41,149 nt of DNA from Enterococcus raffinosus (GTDB lineage: Bacteria > Bacillota > Bacilli > Lactobacillales > Enterococcaceae). Below are positions 8,898 through 17,475 of this stretch, one piece after another. The translations under genes were made by a program, and so were the position numbers. Position 1 is the stretch's first letter; every line of letters starts with the position of its first letter. The notes under the pieces are model-generated. The model saw only the letters and a program-made list of their open reading frames with translations. It ran no database searches and had not been told where the DNA came from. The stretch is from NCBI RefSeq assembly GCF_001886185.1, contig NZ_JXLA01000035.1, positions 1 to 41,149 on the forward strand, given 5' to 3'.

Positions 8898-10745
8898 TTA
8901 AATCACATACAAAACGGCGTCTTCATAATCCGCAGTTTTCATTTCATCCTTAGGTACTACGTCGATAAAAGTATCACTATTTGTCACTACGATCGGAATC
9001 ACGGTGTCATAACCCGCGGCTTTTACGGCGGCAAAATCAACCGTCAACAATGGCTGACCTGCTTTGATTGTATCGCCAACAGCGACAAGACTTTCAAAAT
9101 ATTGACCATTCAACTCTACAGTGTCAATCCCAACATGAATCAGCAGCTCCATTCCTGCTTCACTAGTCAATCCAATCGCATGTTTTGTCGGGAATAAGGC
9201 AGAGACTGTTCCATTAAATGGCGCGACAATCGTATTTTCTTCAGGAAGAATAGCAATTCCCTCTCCCATCACTTTACTTGAAAACGCTGAATCATTAACC
9301 TTATCCAAAGAAATTACTTTTCCCTTCACCGGCGCCAATACCTTCTTAGGATCGCTGCTGCCGCTTTCCATTACCTCTAAGACAGTATCTTCTGTCTTAA
9401 CTTCCTCTTCAATCCCAAAGAACCAAGTCAAAGCAAAGGTGATTACAATCGACGCTGCGGCTACGATACAGGCATTGATAAAGTTTCCATCAATACTCCC
9501 GTTAATAAATTGCGGCAGAGCTACTAAAGACGGCACTGCAAACGCATAAGATTCTACTCCTGTGATCCCCATAAAGATTCCGCATAATGCGCCTGAGATC
9601 ATCGCGGCATACAATGGCTTTTTATACTTCAACGTAACGCCATACAATGCCGGCTCAGTTACACCAGCTAACAGGGCAGAAATTCCCGCTCCTAATGCTA
9701 CTTGCTTCAAATTTTTATCTTTGGCTTTCATTGAAACGGCCATCGCTGCTGCACCTTGGGCAAGATTTGCCGCCAACATTGCTGGTAAAATCAAAACATC
9801 TGGTGTTGCAGCAGAGGCAATCAAGAAAATTGGTGCAAATGCCCAATGCATACCTGTCATAACGATTAGCGGCATAAACGCGGACATCAAACCAAGTGCC
9901 AACCAGCCCGCTTTTGCCTGAATCCAAATAACTGCGGCAGATAATCCTTGTCCTGCAAATGTCCCGAGCGGACCGACAACGACCATTGCAATAATGGCAG
10001 ATAACAATAAAACAGCTAAGGGTTGTAAGAGATTTTTCATCACCGCCGGAATGATCCGGTTGAAAAACACTTCGATGTATTTCATCAGCCAAACCATGAT
10101 CAAAATCGGAATAACAGATGAGCCATAGCTAGCTAACGTGATCGGTAAACCAAAAATACTTACTGGATCACCAGCGGCCACCATCGCCGCAAAATTCGGA
10201 TGCAGCATAATTCCTCCTACAGCCACGGCCAACATCGGTGTCACACCGAATTTCTGTGAAGCAGTAAACGCCAGCATCACAGGCATGAAATAGAATGGCG
10301 CATCACCAAAAAATGTCAGAACCGCATAAGTAGAAGAGCTTTCACTCAGTACACCTAGCAATGGTAAAATAATCAATAGGACCTTGATCATCCCACCGCC
10401 TAATAATGCTGGGATCAGAGGCGACATACAGCCTGAGATTACATCTATTAAGTTTTCAAATAAATTTTTCTTTTCTGTAGTACTTGCAGGCTCCGCACTA
10501 AAATTCCCTAATTTAGCGAATGCTCGATAGTAATTCGCGACATCATTTCCTAGAATAATATGGTATTGCCCTGCCTTTTTCATTACTCCCATGACTCCTG
10601 GGATTGATTTGACTGTCTCATCGTTTATCTGTGATTGATCCTTTAGAATCAACCGTAGCCGAGTAATACAATGGGTCGCCGTTTGGATATTGTCGCCGCC
10701 GCCAACGGCATCGTAAATTTGTTTTGCTGTTTTTTCGTATTTCAT
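8898..10745 (-). CDS. bglP: PTS beta-glucoside transporter, EIIBCA
   Basis: 615 residues in B-C-A order. The EIIB phosphocysteine is C26 (HCITRLR), the membrane EIIC spans about residues 100-450, and the C-terminal EIIA of the glucose type has its active His at 537 (LLIHVG). It takes up and phosphorylates beta-glucosides at the membrane. AGGAGAAAG precedes the ATG. It lies downstream of licT, separated by a RAT and terminator, so its transcription depends on LicT antitermination. Its EIIA domain could also serve the IIA-less transporter at 30765 (inferred). Confidence 0.93.
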   Translation of the reverse strand: MKYEKTAKQIYDAVGGGDNIQTATHCITRLRLILKDQSQINDETVKSIPGVMGVMKKAGQYHIILGNDVANYYRAFAKLGNFSAEPASTTEKKNLFENLIDVISGCMSPLIPALLGGGMIKVLLIILPLLGVLSESSSTYAVLTFFGDAPFYFMPVMLAFTASQKFGVTPMLAVAVGGIMLHPNFAAMVAAGDPVSIFGLPITLASYGSSVIPILIMVWLMKYIEVFFNRIIPAVMKNLLQPLAVLLLSAIIAMVVVGPLGTFAGQGLSAAVIWIQAKAGWLALGLMSAFMPLIVMTGMHWAFAPIFLIASAATPDVLILPAMLAANLAQGAAAMAVSMKAKDKNLKQVALGAGISALLAGVTEPALYGVTLKYKKPLYAAMISGALCGIFMGITGVESYAFAVPSLVALPQFINGSIDGNFINACIVAAASIVITFALTWFFGIEEEVKTEDTVLEVMESGSSDPKKVLAPVKGKVISLDKVNDSAFSSKVMGEGIAILPEENTIVAPFNGTVSALFPTKHAIGLTSEAGMELLIHVGIDTVELNGQYFESLVAVGDTIKAGQPLLTVDFAAVKAAGYDTVIPIVVTNSDTFIDVVPKDEMKTADYEDAVLYVI

Positions 10746-10814
10746 TCTTTCTCCTCTTTTCTATGAGTCTTCATTTTTCTTAATTCATGAAAAATGGGGT
10801 CGATTTCGCTATAA

Positions 10815-10994
10815 TTACTGCGAACAGTGGAACTGGCAGCTATCTCTTACTAATGTCATTATTTTTCTAAAAACCTGAAAAATAATTCTACTTTTCGTCA
10901 CGCATACCATTCCACTAAACTTCTTGTTCAATTATTCTTTATAGGTCACTAATTTGATCTCTCTCTAAATAAACTGTGAATAGTGGAACTGGCA
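10815..10994 (-). repeat. 24-bp imperfect direct repeat pair in the bglP leader
   Basis: Copies at 10815-10838 and 10971-10994 match at 20 of 24 positions and share AGTGGAACTGGCA exactly, 156 bp apart. The upstream copy (in transcription order) abuts the T-run of the licT-bglP terminator. The rest of the 314-bp intergenic region 10746-11059 holds the RAT and terminator and no gene. The function is unknown: possible operator, RNA element or duplication scar. Confidence 0.6.
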
Positions 10995-11033
10995 AAAAAA
11001 GACCTAAAGCTGTCCTTGGACTAGCTCTAGGTC
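10994..11033 (-). terminator. LicT-controlled terminator between licT and bglP
   Basis: Stem GACCTA-AGCT and its complement (11001-11033) followed by T7 on the minus strand. Its 5' arm overlaps the 3' end of the RAT at 11028-11057, so the two structures exclude each other, as in LicT/BglG attenuation. Confidence 0.85.
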
Positions 11034-11057
11034 ATGCTCCGGTGGGATAACAATCCT
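11028..11057 (-). promoter_or_regulatory. Ribonucleic antiterminator (RAT) for LicT, upstream of bglP
   Basis: The minus strand reads GGATTGTTAT, a variable middle, then GAGCATGACCT, matching the known LicT/SacY RAT layout (GGATTGTTAC...GCAGGCAAAACCT). It starts 3 nt after the licT stop codon. Confidence 0.8.
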
Positions 11058-11059
11058 AG

Positions 11060-11893
11060 TTACAAATTTTTGGTGATACGTCTGATATGTGCGGTCAAGT
11101 AGAGCAATTCAGTCGAGCTTAATTCATACTCAAAGTCCTTTTGGACATACTCTTTAATCTCTAACGCACTGGCGTATTCGCCTTCATATTTATGCTTCAA
11201 CGTATTCAATAATTCCTCGTCTTCATCATCATAATGGTCTCCTGCCAGCAAACGCTGTGCAAAGAATTTCACATGAGTGATGAAACGATAATAATCCAAC
11301 GAATTTTCATCGAATTCTGTTCGATAATGCTCTTTGATAATCGTCTCGATTTTCTTAGTGATTTCCGCAATCTCGTAGGCAAATTCCCACGTTTTGTCCA
11401 TCTCGGCATTAACAAAATGGATCGCAATGAAGGCCGCCTCGTCAATCTCGAAGGACACCCCTAAATCATTTCGGACTACTTCAATCGCCTTCTCGCCTAC
11501 CGCGTACTCGTCAGGATAAAAGCGTGCGATATCCCAACGTAGTGGATTTTTCAAAATCAAACCCTCTCTATAGCGATCAATCGCTGAATGGATATGATCG
11601 GTCAAATTAACATAGATAATTTCATTCAAATTCTTACCTAATTTGATTTTCCCGAAATTGATGATCTTCTCAGAGACTAAAATGTGCTCCATTGGTACAT
11701 TGAGTAATAGCTCGGTGAATTTACTTTGCGTTTCTTTATCCTTCAGTAAAAATGTCTTTTCAATCTGTTCCATGTCGACGACTTGCCCTTTTTTCTTCCC
11801 AAAGGCAATCCCCTTGCCCATCAGCAGTACGTCGACACCCTTGCTGTTTGAAGAAATAATCGTATTATTATTTAATACCCGTTTTATGATCAT
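11060..11893 (-). CDS. licT: BglG/LicT-family transcriptional antiterminator
   Basis: 277 residues: an N-terminal RNA-binding CAT domain (starting MIIKRVLNNN, about 1-55) and two PRD domains. The conserved PRD histidines are visible in DHIHSA and AIHFVNAE (PRD1) and FITHVKFF and LTAHIRRI (PRD2). The PTS phosphorylates these to switch activity: when the sugar is present LicT dimerises, binds the RATs and prevents termination. It is first in the bgl operon and has a RAT/terminator both before and after it, so it also controls itself. GAGGGA precedes the ATG. Confidence 0.93.
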   Translation of the reverse strand: MIIKRVLNNNTIISSNSKGVDVLLMGKGIAFGKKKGQVVDMEQIEKTFLLKDKETQSKFTELLLNVPMEHILVSEKIINFGKIKLGKNLNEIIYVNLTDHIHSAIDRYREGLILKNPLRWDIARFYPDEYAVGEKAIEVVRNDLGVSFEIDEAAFIAIHFVNAEMDKTWEFAYEIAEITKKIETIIKEHYRTEFDENSLDYYRFITHVKFFAQRLLAGDHYDDEDEELLNTLKHKYEGEYASALEIKEYVQKDFEYELSSTELLYLTAHIRRITKNL

Positions 11894-11916
11894 AAAATAT
11901 TTCCCTCGCTAGCCAT

Positions 11917-11960
11917 AAAAAAAGCCCATTTACATACACGTCAATTGTGCGGTAAATAGG
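11917..11960 (-). terminator. LicT-controlled terminator upstream of licT
   Basis: Stem CCTATTTAC paired with GTAAATGGG (one G-T), then T7 on the minus strand. Its 5' arm overlaps the RAT at 11958-11987. Confidence 0.75.
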
Positions 11961-11987
11961 TCCTGCTCACATAAAGTGATAACATCC
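11958..11987 (-). promoter_or_regulatory. RAT-like element in the licT leader
   Basis: The minus strand reads GGATGTTATCAC, a short loop, then GTGAGCAGGACCT. It keeps the GGAT...GAGCAGGACCT ends of a LicT RAT and overlaps the next terminator, implying autoregulation by antitermination. Confidence 0.7.
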
Positions 11988-12052
11988 AACATTTTTCATT
12001 TTCAATTCCCGCATGCTTACCCGAAGTAATAACATCAAGAACTTATGGAAAG

Positions 12053-12080
12053 GTTATCATGAATTCCCGAGTCCTGTCAA
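12053..12080 (-). promoter_or_regulatory. Candidate promoter of licT
   Basis: A perfect -35 TTGACA (12075-12080) and a weak -10 GATAAC (12053-12058) with 16-nt spacing. It would start transcription about 60 bp before the RAT. I saw no clear cre site. Confidence 0.35.
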
Positions 12081-12109
12081 TATTTTTTTACACAGTTCTC
12101 TTACTTGCC

Positions 12110-12151
12110 AAAAACAAGCAGAGGGAAGCGTTCTTTTTGGCATCCCTCTGC
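12110..12151 (-). terminator. Terminator after the 79-aa gene
   Basis: A 9-bp perfect stem (GCAGAGGGA/TCCCTCTGC) with a 16-nt loop, followed on the minus strand by a T-rich run. Confidence 0.7.
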
Positions 12152-12164
12152 TCTTCTTATTTTA

Positions 12165-12404
12165 TCAAGCTCTCTTCACGTTCGGCTGCAGCGCAAAGTG
12201 AACATGTTTCTTATATGGCGGCATTCGATAGCCTTGTGCCTTCAATTCGCTTTTTCTAACGGTATAGCGATATGCGCCGCAGGAAATAATAACCACATGC
12301 TGACCAAAGGTTGTAACGATTCCTGTTTTTAAAGACCCGTCAACTGTTTGAGCGGTTACTTCATCGCCAATTTTTAGTATTTTTATTTCCATCATCTTCA
12401 TCAT
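12165..12404 (-). CDS. Small protein of unknown function (79 aa)
   Basis: I do not recognise a family. The sequence (LKIGDEVTAQTVDG, then GIVTTFGQHVVIISCG and YRYTVRKSELKAQGY) suggests a small all-beta, SH3/KOW-like barrel. The ribosome binding site is weak; the start could be any of the first three Met codons (MMKMM). It sits between two terminators, after glsA and before the licT promoter, so it is probably a short independent transcript. Base composition resembles the neighbours. It is accepted as a gene because of its protein-like composition and because it overlaps no other gene. Confidence 0.55.
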   Translation of the reverse strand: MMKMMEIKILKIGDEVTAQTVDGSLKTGIVTTFGQHVVIISCGAYRYTVRKSELKAQGYRMPPYKKHVHFALQPNVKRA

Positions 12405-12431
12405 ATCGATCTCTTATTCACTTTTTTATTA

Positions 12432-12474
12432 TAAAAACTAGAATGAAGCACTTGATACTGCCTCATACCTAGTT
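12432..12474 (-). terminator. Terminator of the amtB-antiporter-glsA operon
   Basis: Outer 6-bp stem AACTAG/CTAGTT with inner paired blocks ATGA/TCAT and GCA/TGC, then a T-run on the minus strand, just after glsA. Confidence 0.65.
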
Positions 12475-12486
12475 AGAACTCTCGAA

Positions 12487-13413
12487 TCAATCAAAAATAT
12501 CGGCAGATAATTCTTGAATCACATCGGTCAATAGCTGAATCCCCGCTGCGCTATTACCAAAAGCATCTAAGGCGGGGCTGAAAACACCCATTCCATACCG
12601 ATTAGGCACTGCGACCATTAATCCGCCGCCAACTCCGCTTTTCGCTGGGACCCCTACATGAACGGAGAATTCCCCTGATTCATCATATAAGCCGGCGGTG
12701 GTCATAATGGATTTGACGATCGTCGCGCTTTTTTCTGAAACGATTCGTTGACCATTCCAAGGAGCGACACCCTTGTTCGCCAACACGGCAGCCAATTTTG
12801 CGATGCCGGCTGCGGTAACGTTCACGGAGCATTGCTTAAAGTACGTATCTAAGATCGCTGGGACTTCCCCTTCAATCATTTGATTTCCCTTCATGTAATA
12901 AGCCAATGAACGGTTGATATCCCCCGTTTTTGATTCTGAGCGGTAGATTTCCTCATTTAAGGTAATCTCTGGATCATCACAAATCAGCTTCATGAAGGCC
13001 AAAATACGTTCAAATTTTTCATCAGGTGTTTTCCCGCTGATCAAAGAAGTCGTCGCGATCGCCCCCGCGTTGACAAAGGGATTCATCGGATGCTTCCGGT
13101 GGTTGATTTCCATATTCATGATTGAATTAAAGGCAAAACCGGTCGGTTCGGTATTGATCGTCTGGAAGACTTTATCTGTGCCGTTATCGTTGATCGCCAG
13201 TAGTAAAACCGGTACCTTCGACATACTTTCGATGGCGAAACGGACATTGGCGTCGCCTGCTGTGATCAGGTGTTTTTCAGCTAAGTCATAAATTGCCATC
13301 CCTAACTGTTTGGGATCAACCTTTGCTAATGCCGGAATATAATCGGCGACTTTTCCTGTTTGATAATAGTGAAAATTTTTACTGATTAATTGTGTTAATT
13401 CTTCTTCGTCCAT
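12487..13413 (-). CDS. glsA: Glutaminase A
   Basis: 308 residues, the standard length. It has the serine-dependent beta-lactamase-like glutaminase fold, with the catalytic pair S63/K66 (SMSK) and further conserved blocks MNPFVNAGAI and PAKSGVGGGL. It hydrolyses glutamine to glutamate and ammonia in the cytoplasm. It is last of three genes (ammonium transporter, amino acid antiporter, glutaminase). In E. coli and lactobacilli a glutaminase paired with a GadC-type antiporter gives glutamine-dependent acid resistance: the ammonia neutralises protons and glutamate is exported. A purely nutritional nitrogen role is the alternative. Confidence 0.93.
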   Translation of the reverse strand: MDEEELTQLISKNFHYYQTGKVADYIPALAKVDPKQLGMAIYDLAEKHLITAGDANVRFAIESMSKVPVLLLAINDNGTDKVFQTINTEPTGFAFNSIMNMEINHRKHPMNPFVNAGAIATTSLISGKTPDEKFERILAFMKLICDDPEITLNEEIYRSESKTGDINRSLAYYMKGNQMIEGEVPAILDTYFKQCSVNVTAAGIAKLAAVLANKGVAPWNGQRIVSEKSATIVKSIMTTAGLYDESGEFSVHVGVPAKSGVGGGLMVAVPNRYGMGVFSPALDAFGNSAAGIQLLTDVIQELSADIFD

Positions 13414-13434
13414 TTTAAATCCAACTTTCCTCTT

Positions 13435-14862
13435 TTATTTTTCCGCATGTTGAAATTTGTGTCGGCACGCGTAAATCGCAAATGGAATAACTAATACGAT
13501 CAGGTAAGAAACGACTAAAATCATTTCATAAATACTATGCTGTCCAGCCGCGATGCTTGCGGGCGGAACAAAGGAAATACAAAAGGCAAAAAGTGAAGTC
13601 AACAGTCCTAAACAAGCGATAATCGTTTTGACAACCTTTCCGCCAGGTACTTGATAAGCCCGTTCAAGCCCTTCATTTGAAAAGACCAGCTTCAAATAGC
13701 CGGCAAAGAACATGAAATACAGCATCAGGTAGATCACAACGGTCAACGACATCGCCGCAAGAAAGGACAGGTTGTTCCCGCCGCCGCTTAAGGTAAAGAC
13801 GGCTGCCCAAATTGTCGCCACGATCCCATTAGCGATCATTAAATGCGCTGGAACTCCGTGACTATTTTCCTTTGCGAAATAATCAGGCAGCAAGCCTTCT
13901 TCAGCAGCTACATGGAGGGCTTTTGAAGGTGAAGTGACCCAAGAAGAAATTTCTCCAATAACCCCTAAACAAACAAGAAGCGCTAAAATCTTCGCGATCC
14001 AAGCAAGATGCGGATCAATGTTTCGCAATAAGAATTCAAGAGATTGGATGACTCCAGTATTCAAGGACAAGCCCTGTTGCGGAACCGTCGTCGCAACCGT
14101 CAAGCCGCCAAAGGTATCCAAAATGATTGCCAAAATGACTAAGACAAACATCGCTAAAGGATAATTCTTTTTAGGATTTTCCATTTCATTGGCGTGACTA
14201 GCCGAAGTTTCGACCCCCATATAAGCCAAAATAAAGGATACAAAGACAACCAATGTTGGTAATTTAGAAAAATCCGGGATTAAGGTTTTCATTGACAGTG
14301 TCGTTTGCAAAGGCGCACCGGATGCGACGTAATGAATCCCCAAGCCGAACAAGACCAACGCTGGGAGTAAAATCCCCGCAACGAACCCGATTCGAGCAAT
14401 CAAAGAGGTATATTTTGTCCCCTTTAATTGCGAAACTAAGATCGCCCAAAAAATGATCAGTAAAATAGCTAATTTTAAAAATTTATTGTTTTGAATCGCT
14501 GAAATCCCCGTGGCATAAGAAAGTGCCCCAGTTAAAAAATACAGCATAGTTAAATAGCCCACCGTAATTTCAAACCATTGAAAAAAGATGGCCGCAAATC
14601 CGAAGCGTTTGCCTAATGTACGGCTGACCCACGTATACACGCCGCCTTTCTCCCAGCCTTTCACGGTCGCCATTTCCGCCGCGCACAGCGCCACTGGAAT
14701 GAACCATAATAATCCGCCTAATAATAGGAAAAACACTAAACTAAACCCTGAGGTCGCAAAGGTGGGATATTCATACAGCGAGACCACCATTGAAATCGTC
14801 ATGGCTAAAAATCCAAAGAACGTCAATTTCTTCGCAGGAATCTTCGTTTTGCTTTGTTCCAT
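13435..14862 (-). CDS. GadC-like glutamate/GABA-type amino acid antiporter
   Basis: 475 residues, an APC-superfamily permease with 12 membrane segments. The opening (FFGFLAMTISMVVSLYEYP) and AAEMATVKGWEKGGVYTWV are typical of the glutamate:GABA antiporter (GGA) branch. Next to glutaminase it most likely exchanges glutamine for glutamate, or imports glutamine. GAGGAAG precedes the ATG. It lies 21 nt upstream of glsA and 15 nt downstream of amtB, so the three are co-transcribed. There is no glutamate decarboxylase gene in the window, which argues for glutamine/glutamate rather than GABA exchange here (inferred). Confidence 0.88.
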   Translation of the reverse strand: MEQSKTKIPAKKLTFFGFLAMTISMVVSLYEYPTFATSGFSLVFFLLLGGLLWFIPVALCAAEMATVKGWEKGGVYTWVSRTLGKRFGFAAIFFQWFEITVGYLTMLYFLTGALSYATGISAIQNNKFLKLAILLIIFWAILVSQLKGTKYTSLIARIGFVAGILLPALVLFGLGIHYVASGAPLQTTLSMKTLIPDFSKLPTLVVFVSFILAYMGVETSASHANEMENPKKNYPLAMFVLVILAIILDTFGGLTVATTVPQQGLSLNTGVIQSLEFLLRNIDPHLAWIAKILALLVCLGVIGEISSWVTSPSKALHVAAEEGLLPDYFAKENSHGVPAHLMIANGIVATIWAAVFTLSGGGNNLSFLAAMSLTVVIYLMLYFMFFAGYLKLVFSNEGLERAYQVPGGKVVKTIIACLGLLTSLFAFCISFVPPASIAAGQHSIYEMILVVSYLIVLVIPFAIYACRHKFQHAEK

Positions 14863-14877
14863 GGAACTTCCTCTTTT

Positions 14878-16092
14878 CTATTTGTTTTTTTCTCCGAAAA
14901 AGGTAAAATCCAAGCCTTCTTCCTGTTCCTCTTTGGTCGTTGTGATGGTGGTGAAATGCATACTGGTCTTTAAGATTGCTGTGGTTAATAAAAAAGCATA
15001 GATCGCCACAATCACTACACCAGCCACCTGAACGCCTAACAAGAACCAGCTGCTGCCATCTGACAATAAATGGCTGTTTGTAGCAAAGATGCCAATAAGA
15101 ATCGTGCCTGTAAAGCCGCCCATTCCGTGGACGCCCCAAACATCTAACGCATCATCCCATTGCTTTTTCTTGCGATAGTCCACTGCCTCATGGCAAACGA
15201 TCCCAGCGATAATACCAATTAAGAGAGCACTTTTCGGCTCTACATAACCGGCACAAGGTGTAATTGTCGCTAAGCCCGCCACCGAGCCTGTTAGTACATC
15301 CACGAAATCAAAGCCGTGTCCCTTAATTTTCGCCATAATCAACCAAGTAATCATCGCAAAAGCCAACGCCATAAAGGTCGAACCAAAGGCATTGACCGCT
15401 TGAACATCTGCTCGCAGCGCACCGCCAGAATTAAAGCCGAACCAGCCGAACCAAAGCAGGCCTGTACCGATCGCTGCCGCCATCAGATTACTGTGCTTCT
15501 GCCGCTCATCGAGCGAAATCCTTCGTTGACCTAAAACCAAAATACAAGCCAATGACCCAAAACCAGCTGTCGTATGAATAACCGCACCACCGGCAAAATC
15601 TCTAAAGCCCATCTGCTGTAAGAAGCCGCCGCCCCAGATCCAATGACAGACCGGAAAGTACACCAATAGATTCCAAAAGACCACAAGCAGTACGTACCCC
15701 TTTAGAATCAATCTGCCGGCAAACGCGCCAGTCATCAAAGGAACGGTGATCACGATAAACATCAATTGATACAAAAAGAACATCAAAAACGGAATCGTTG
15801 CGCCGTGGAACAGATCCGGCATACTTGTCACATGTCTCATTAAAAAGAAATCTGCTGGATTACCAATAATGCCTCCAATGTCACGCCCAAACGCAAGCCT
15901 GAAGCCGCCGAATACCCACATGATCGTAGTGATTCCGACAGATAAAAAGGATTGCGCCATGATCGTTAAAATATTATTTTTTCGTGCAAGGCCGCCATAA
16001 AAAAAGGCCAAGCCCGGTGTCATCAAGCAGACCATCGCTGTACACAGAATCATGAATGCCGTGTCTCCTGTGTTCATCGAGAAATTTGTCAT
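14878..16092 (-). CDS. amtB: Ammonium transporter (stand-alone)
   Basis: 404 residues with the Amt family fold and about 11 membrane segments: CLMTPGLAFFYGGLARKNN near residues 20-38, CHWIWGGGF in the middle, and WGVHGMGGF towards the C-terminus. It lacks a PII domain, unlike the fusion at 418-2193, and ends in a short charged tail. AGAGGTGATAAGC precedes the ATG. First gene of the amtB-antiporter-glsA operon. I find a -10-like TATACT upstream but no convincing -35 and no GlnR box, so its control differs from that of the fused Amt. It may recapture or release the ammonium made by glutaminase. Confidence 0.93.
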   Translation of the reverse strand: MTNFSMNTGDTAFMILCTAMVCLMTPGLAFFYGGLARKNNILTIMAQSFLSVGITTIMWVFGGFRLAFGRDIGGIIGNPADFFLMRHVTSMPDLFHGATIPFLMFFLYQLMFIVITVPLMTGAFAGRLILKGYVLLVVFWNLLVYFPVCHWIWGGGFLQQMGFRDFAGGAVIHTTAGFGSLACILVLGQRRISLDERQKHSNLMAAAIGTGLLWFGWFGFNSGGALRADVQAVNAFGSTFMALAFAMITWLIMAKIKGHGFDFVDVLTGSVAGLATITPCAGYVEPKSALLIGIIAGIVCHEAVDYRKKKQWDDALDVWGVHGMGGFTGTILIGIFATNSHLLSDGSSWFLLGVQVAGVVIVAIYAFLLTTAILKTSMHFTTITTTKEEQEEGLDFTFFGEKNK

Positions 16093-16233
16093 TGCTTATC
16101 ACCTCTTTTCTACATAGACGAGTATAGAAAACTTCTTGACTAATTTTTTGTTGATTTTTTTATGTTTGGCTGCGAAAAAAATAAATAATGAGGAACTATT
16201 TTGATTTTTCTTTTTCAGCAGGTCACTCAGGAC

Positions 16234-16265
16234 AAAAAAAGAAAGCGTTCAAATTTCAACGCTTC
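16234..16265 (-). terminator. Terminator downstream of galE
   Basis: Minus-strand stem GAAGCGTTGAAATTTGAACG (perfect core AGCGTT/AACGCT) followed by CTTTC and T7. Confidence 0.7.
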
Positions 16266-16318
16266 TATCTTAGTATTCATATATATGCGGAGCTTTTATT
16301 AATGACTCTCAAAAAAAA

Positions 16319-17302
16319 TTACCGATCATTTCGATAACCAAAGGGATATCGCTCTTGGAAATGCCAAGCATCGGTAAGAATCTCTTCAATCTCGCTTTGA
16401 GCAGGATGCCAATTTAAAAGCCTCTCGATCTTGTCGTTAGATGCAACTAAAATCGCCGAATCACCTTTCACACGGGGCTTCACTTTGATAGGGATCGGTT
16501 TTTTCGTAACTATTCTAGCCGCCTGAACCACCTCTAAATTAGAGCAGCCCTTGCCGGAGCCCACATTAAGAATCTGGCTTTCCCCGCCGTTAGTCAAATA
16601 GTTCAACGCTAAAATATGGGCCTCAACCAAATCTAAAACATGGATGAAATCTCTAATACATGTCCCATCAGGTGTGTCGTAGTCATCACCGAAAAGCAGC
16701 ATGGCCTCATCCTTCAACGCCTTTTGCAAAATCATTGGAATAAGGCGCTGCCGAACTTCTCCAAGAGTCCCATTCTTTTTCGCTCCAGCAACGTTAAAAT
16801 AGCGCAAGGCGATAAATCTCAACCCCTTCGCCTTGCTTTGCCAGTCCATCATCGTTTCCATCATCCGTTTGGTTTATCCATAAGGATTGATTGGTGCTAA
16901 GGCGCTCGTTTCCTTTACCGGGACCTTTTCCGTATTCCCATAGACAGTTGCAGAGGAGGAAAAGACGATATTTTTGACTGAAAATTCTTCCATCACCTCT
17001 AATAACACTTGAGTTCCACCTACGTTGTTACTAAAATAATCCAACGGTTGCTCCATTGATTCTCTGCCTAGTGATAAGGCGGCAAAATGCATGACCGCTT
17101 CGATGTCCTCCTTTTGAAAAACAGAGCGTAGGAAAGAATTATCCCGAATATCCCCTTCATAAAAGCGCGCCTCCTTATGCACTGCTTCTCTAAATCCTGT
17201 CACCAAGTTATCTACTACAACAGTCTCGTAGCCTTGAGCAATCAATGCATCCACAGCATTGGAGCCAATATATCCTGCGCCACCTACAACCAATATCGTC
17301 AT
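16319..17302 (-). pseudogene. galE: UDP-glucose 4-epimerase interrupted by one in-frame stop
   Basis: The full frame codes for 327 residues, the normal GalE size, with the NAD-binding GGAGYIGSN at the N-terminus, SSSATVYG, and a complete C-terminal half (RYFNVAGA, DYDTPDGTCIRDF). At codon 143 (16874-16876) there is TAA instead of the expected GAA, in the same frame on both sides. The motif reads N-P-Y-G-stop-T-K where active enzymes have Y-x-x-x-K, so the stop falls between the catalytic Tyr141 and Lys145. One G-to-T change explains it. The start at 17302 has AGGAGGG at ideal spacing; an upstream in-frame ATG at 17344 does not. The second half has no ribosome binding site of its own. Recent inactivation or a sequencing error are both possible. 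Confidence 0.9.
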
Positions 17303-17418
17303 ACGATCCCTCCTAAAATCTCTACAATTATTATTGTCATTCATTTAATAATGTAAATTTTTTAAAGTATATCGTATTCTCATCGGAAATCCGTTGATTT
17401 TGCTTCGTCCAAGCAGAA

Positions 17419-17450
17419 AGAAAAGGACTAACCTGAATTCGCTAGTCCTT
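17419..17450 (-). terminator. Terminator at the end of the carboxylase operon
   Basis: Stem AAGGACTA/TAGTCCTT followed on the minus strand by a T-rich run interrupted by C. It lies between the allophanate hydrolase stop and galE, so galE is probably a separate unit. Confidence 0.6.
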
Positions 17451-17475
17451 AACTATTGATTTCTTACTTTTATAA

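Noticed and set aside
16319-16864. Two separate genes for the GalE halves
   Set aside because: Both halves are in the same frame separated by a single stop codon, and the second half has no ribosome binding site; it is one interrupted gene.
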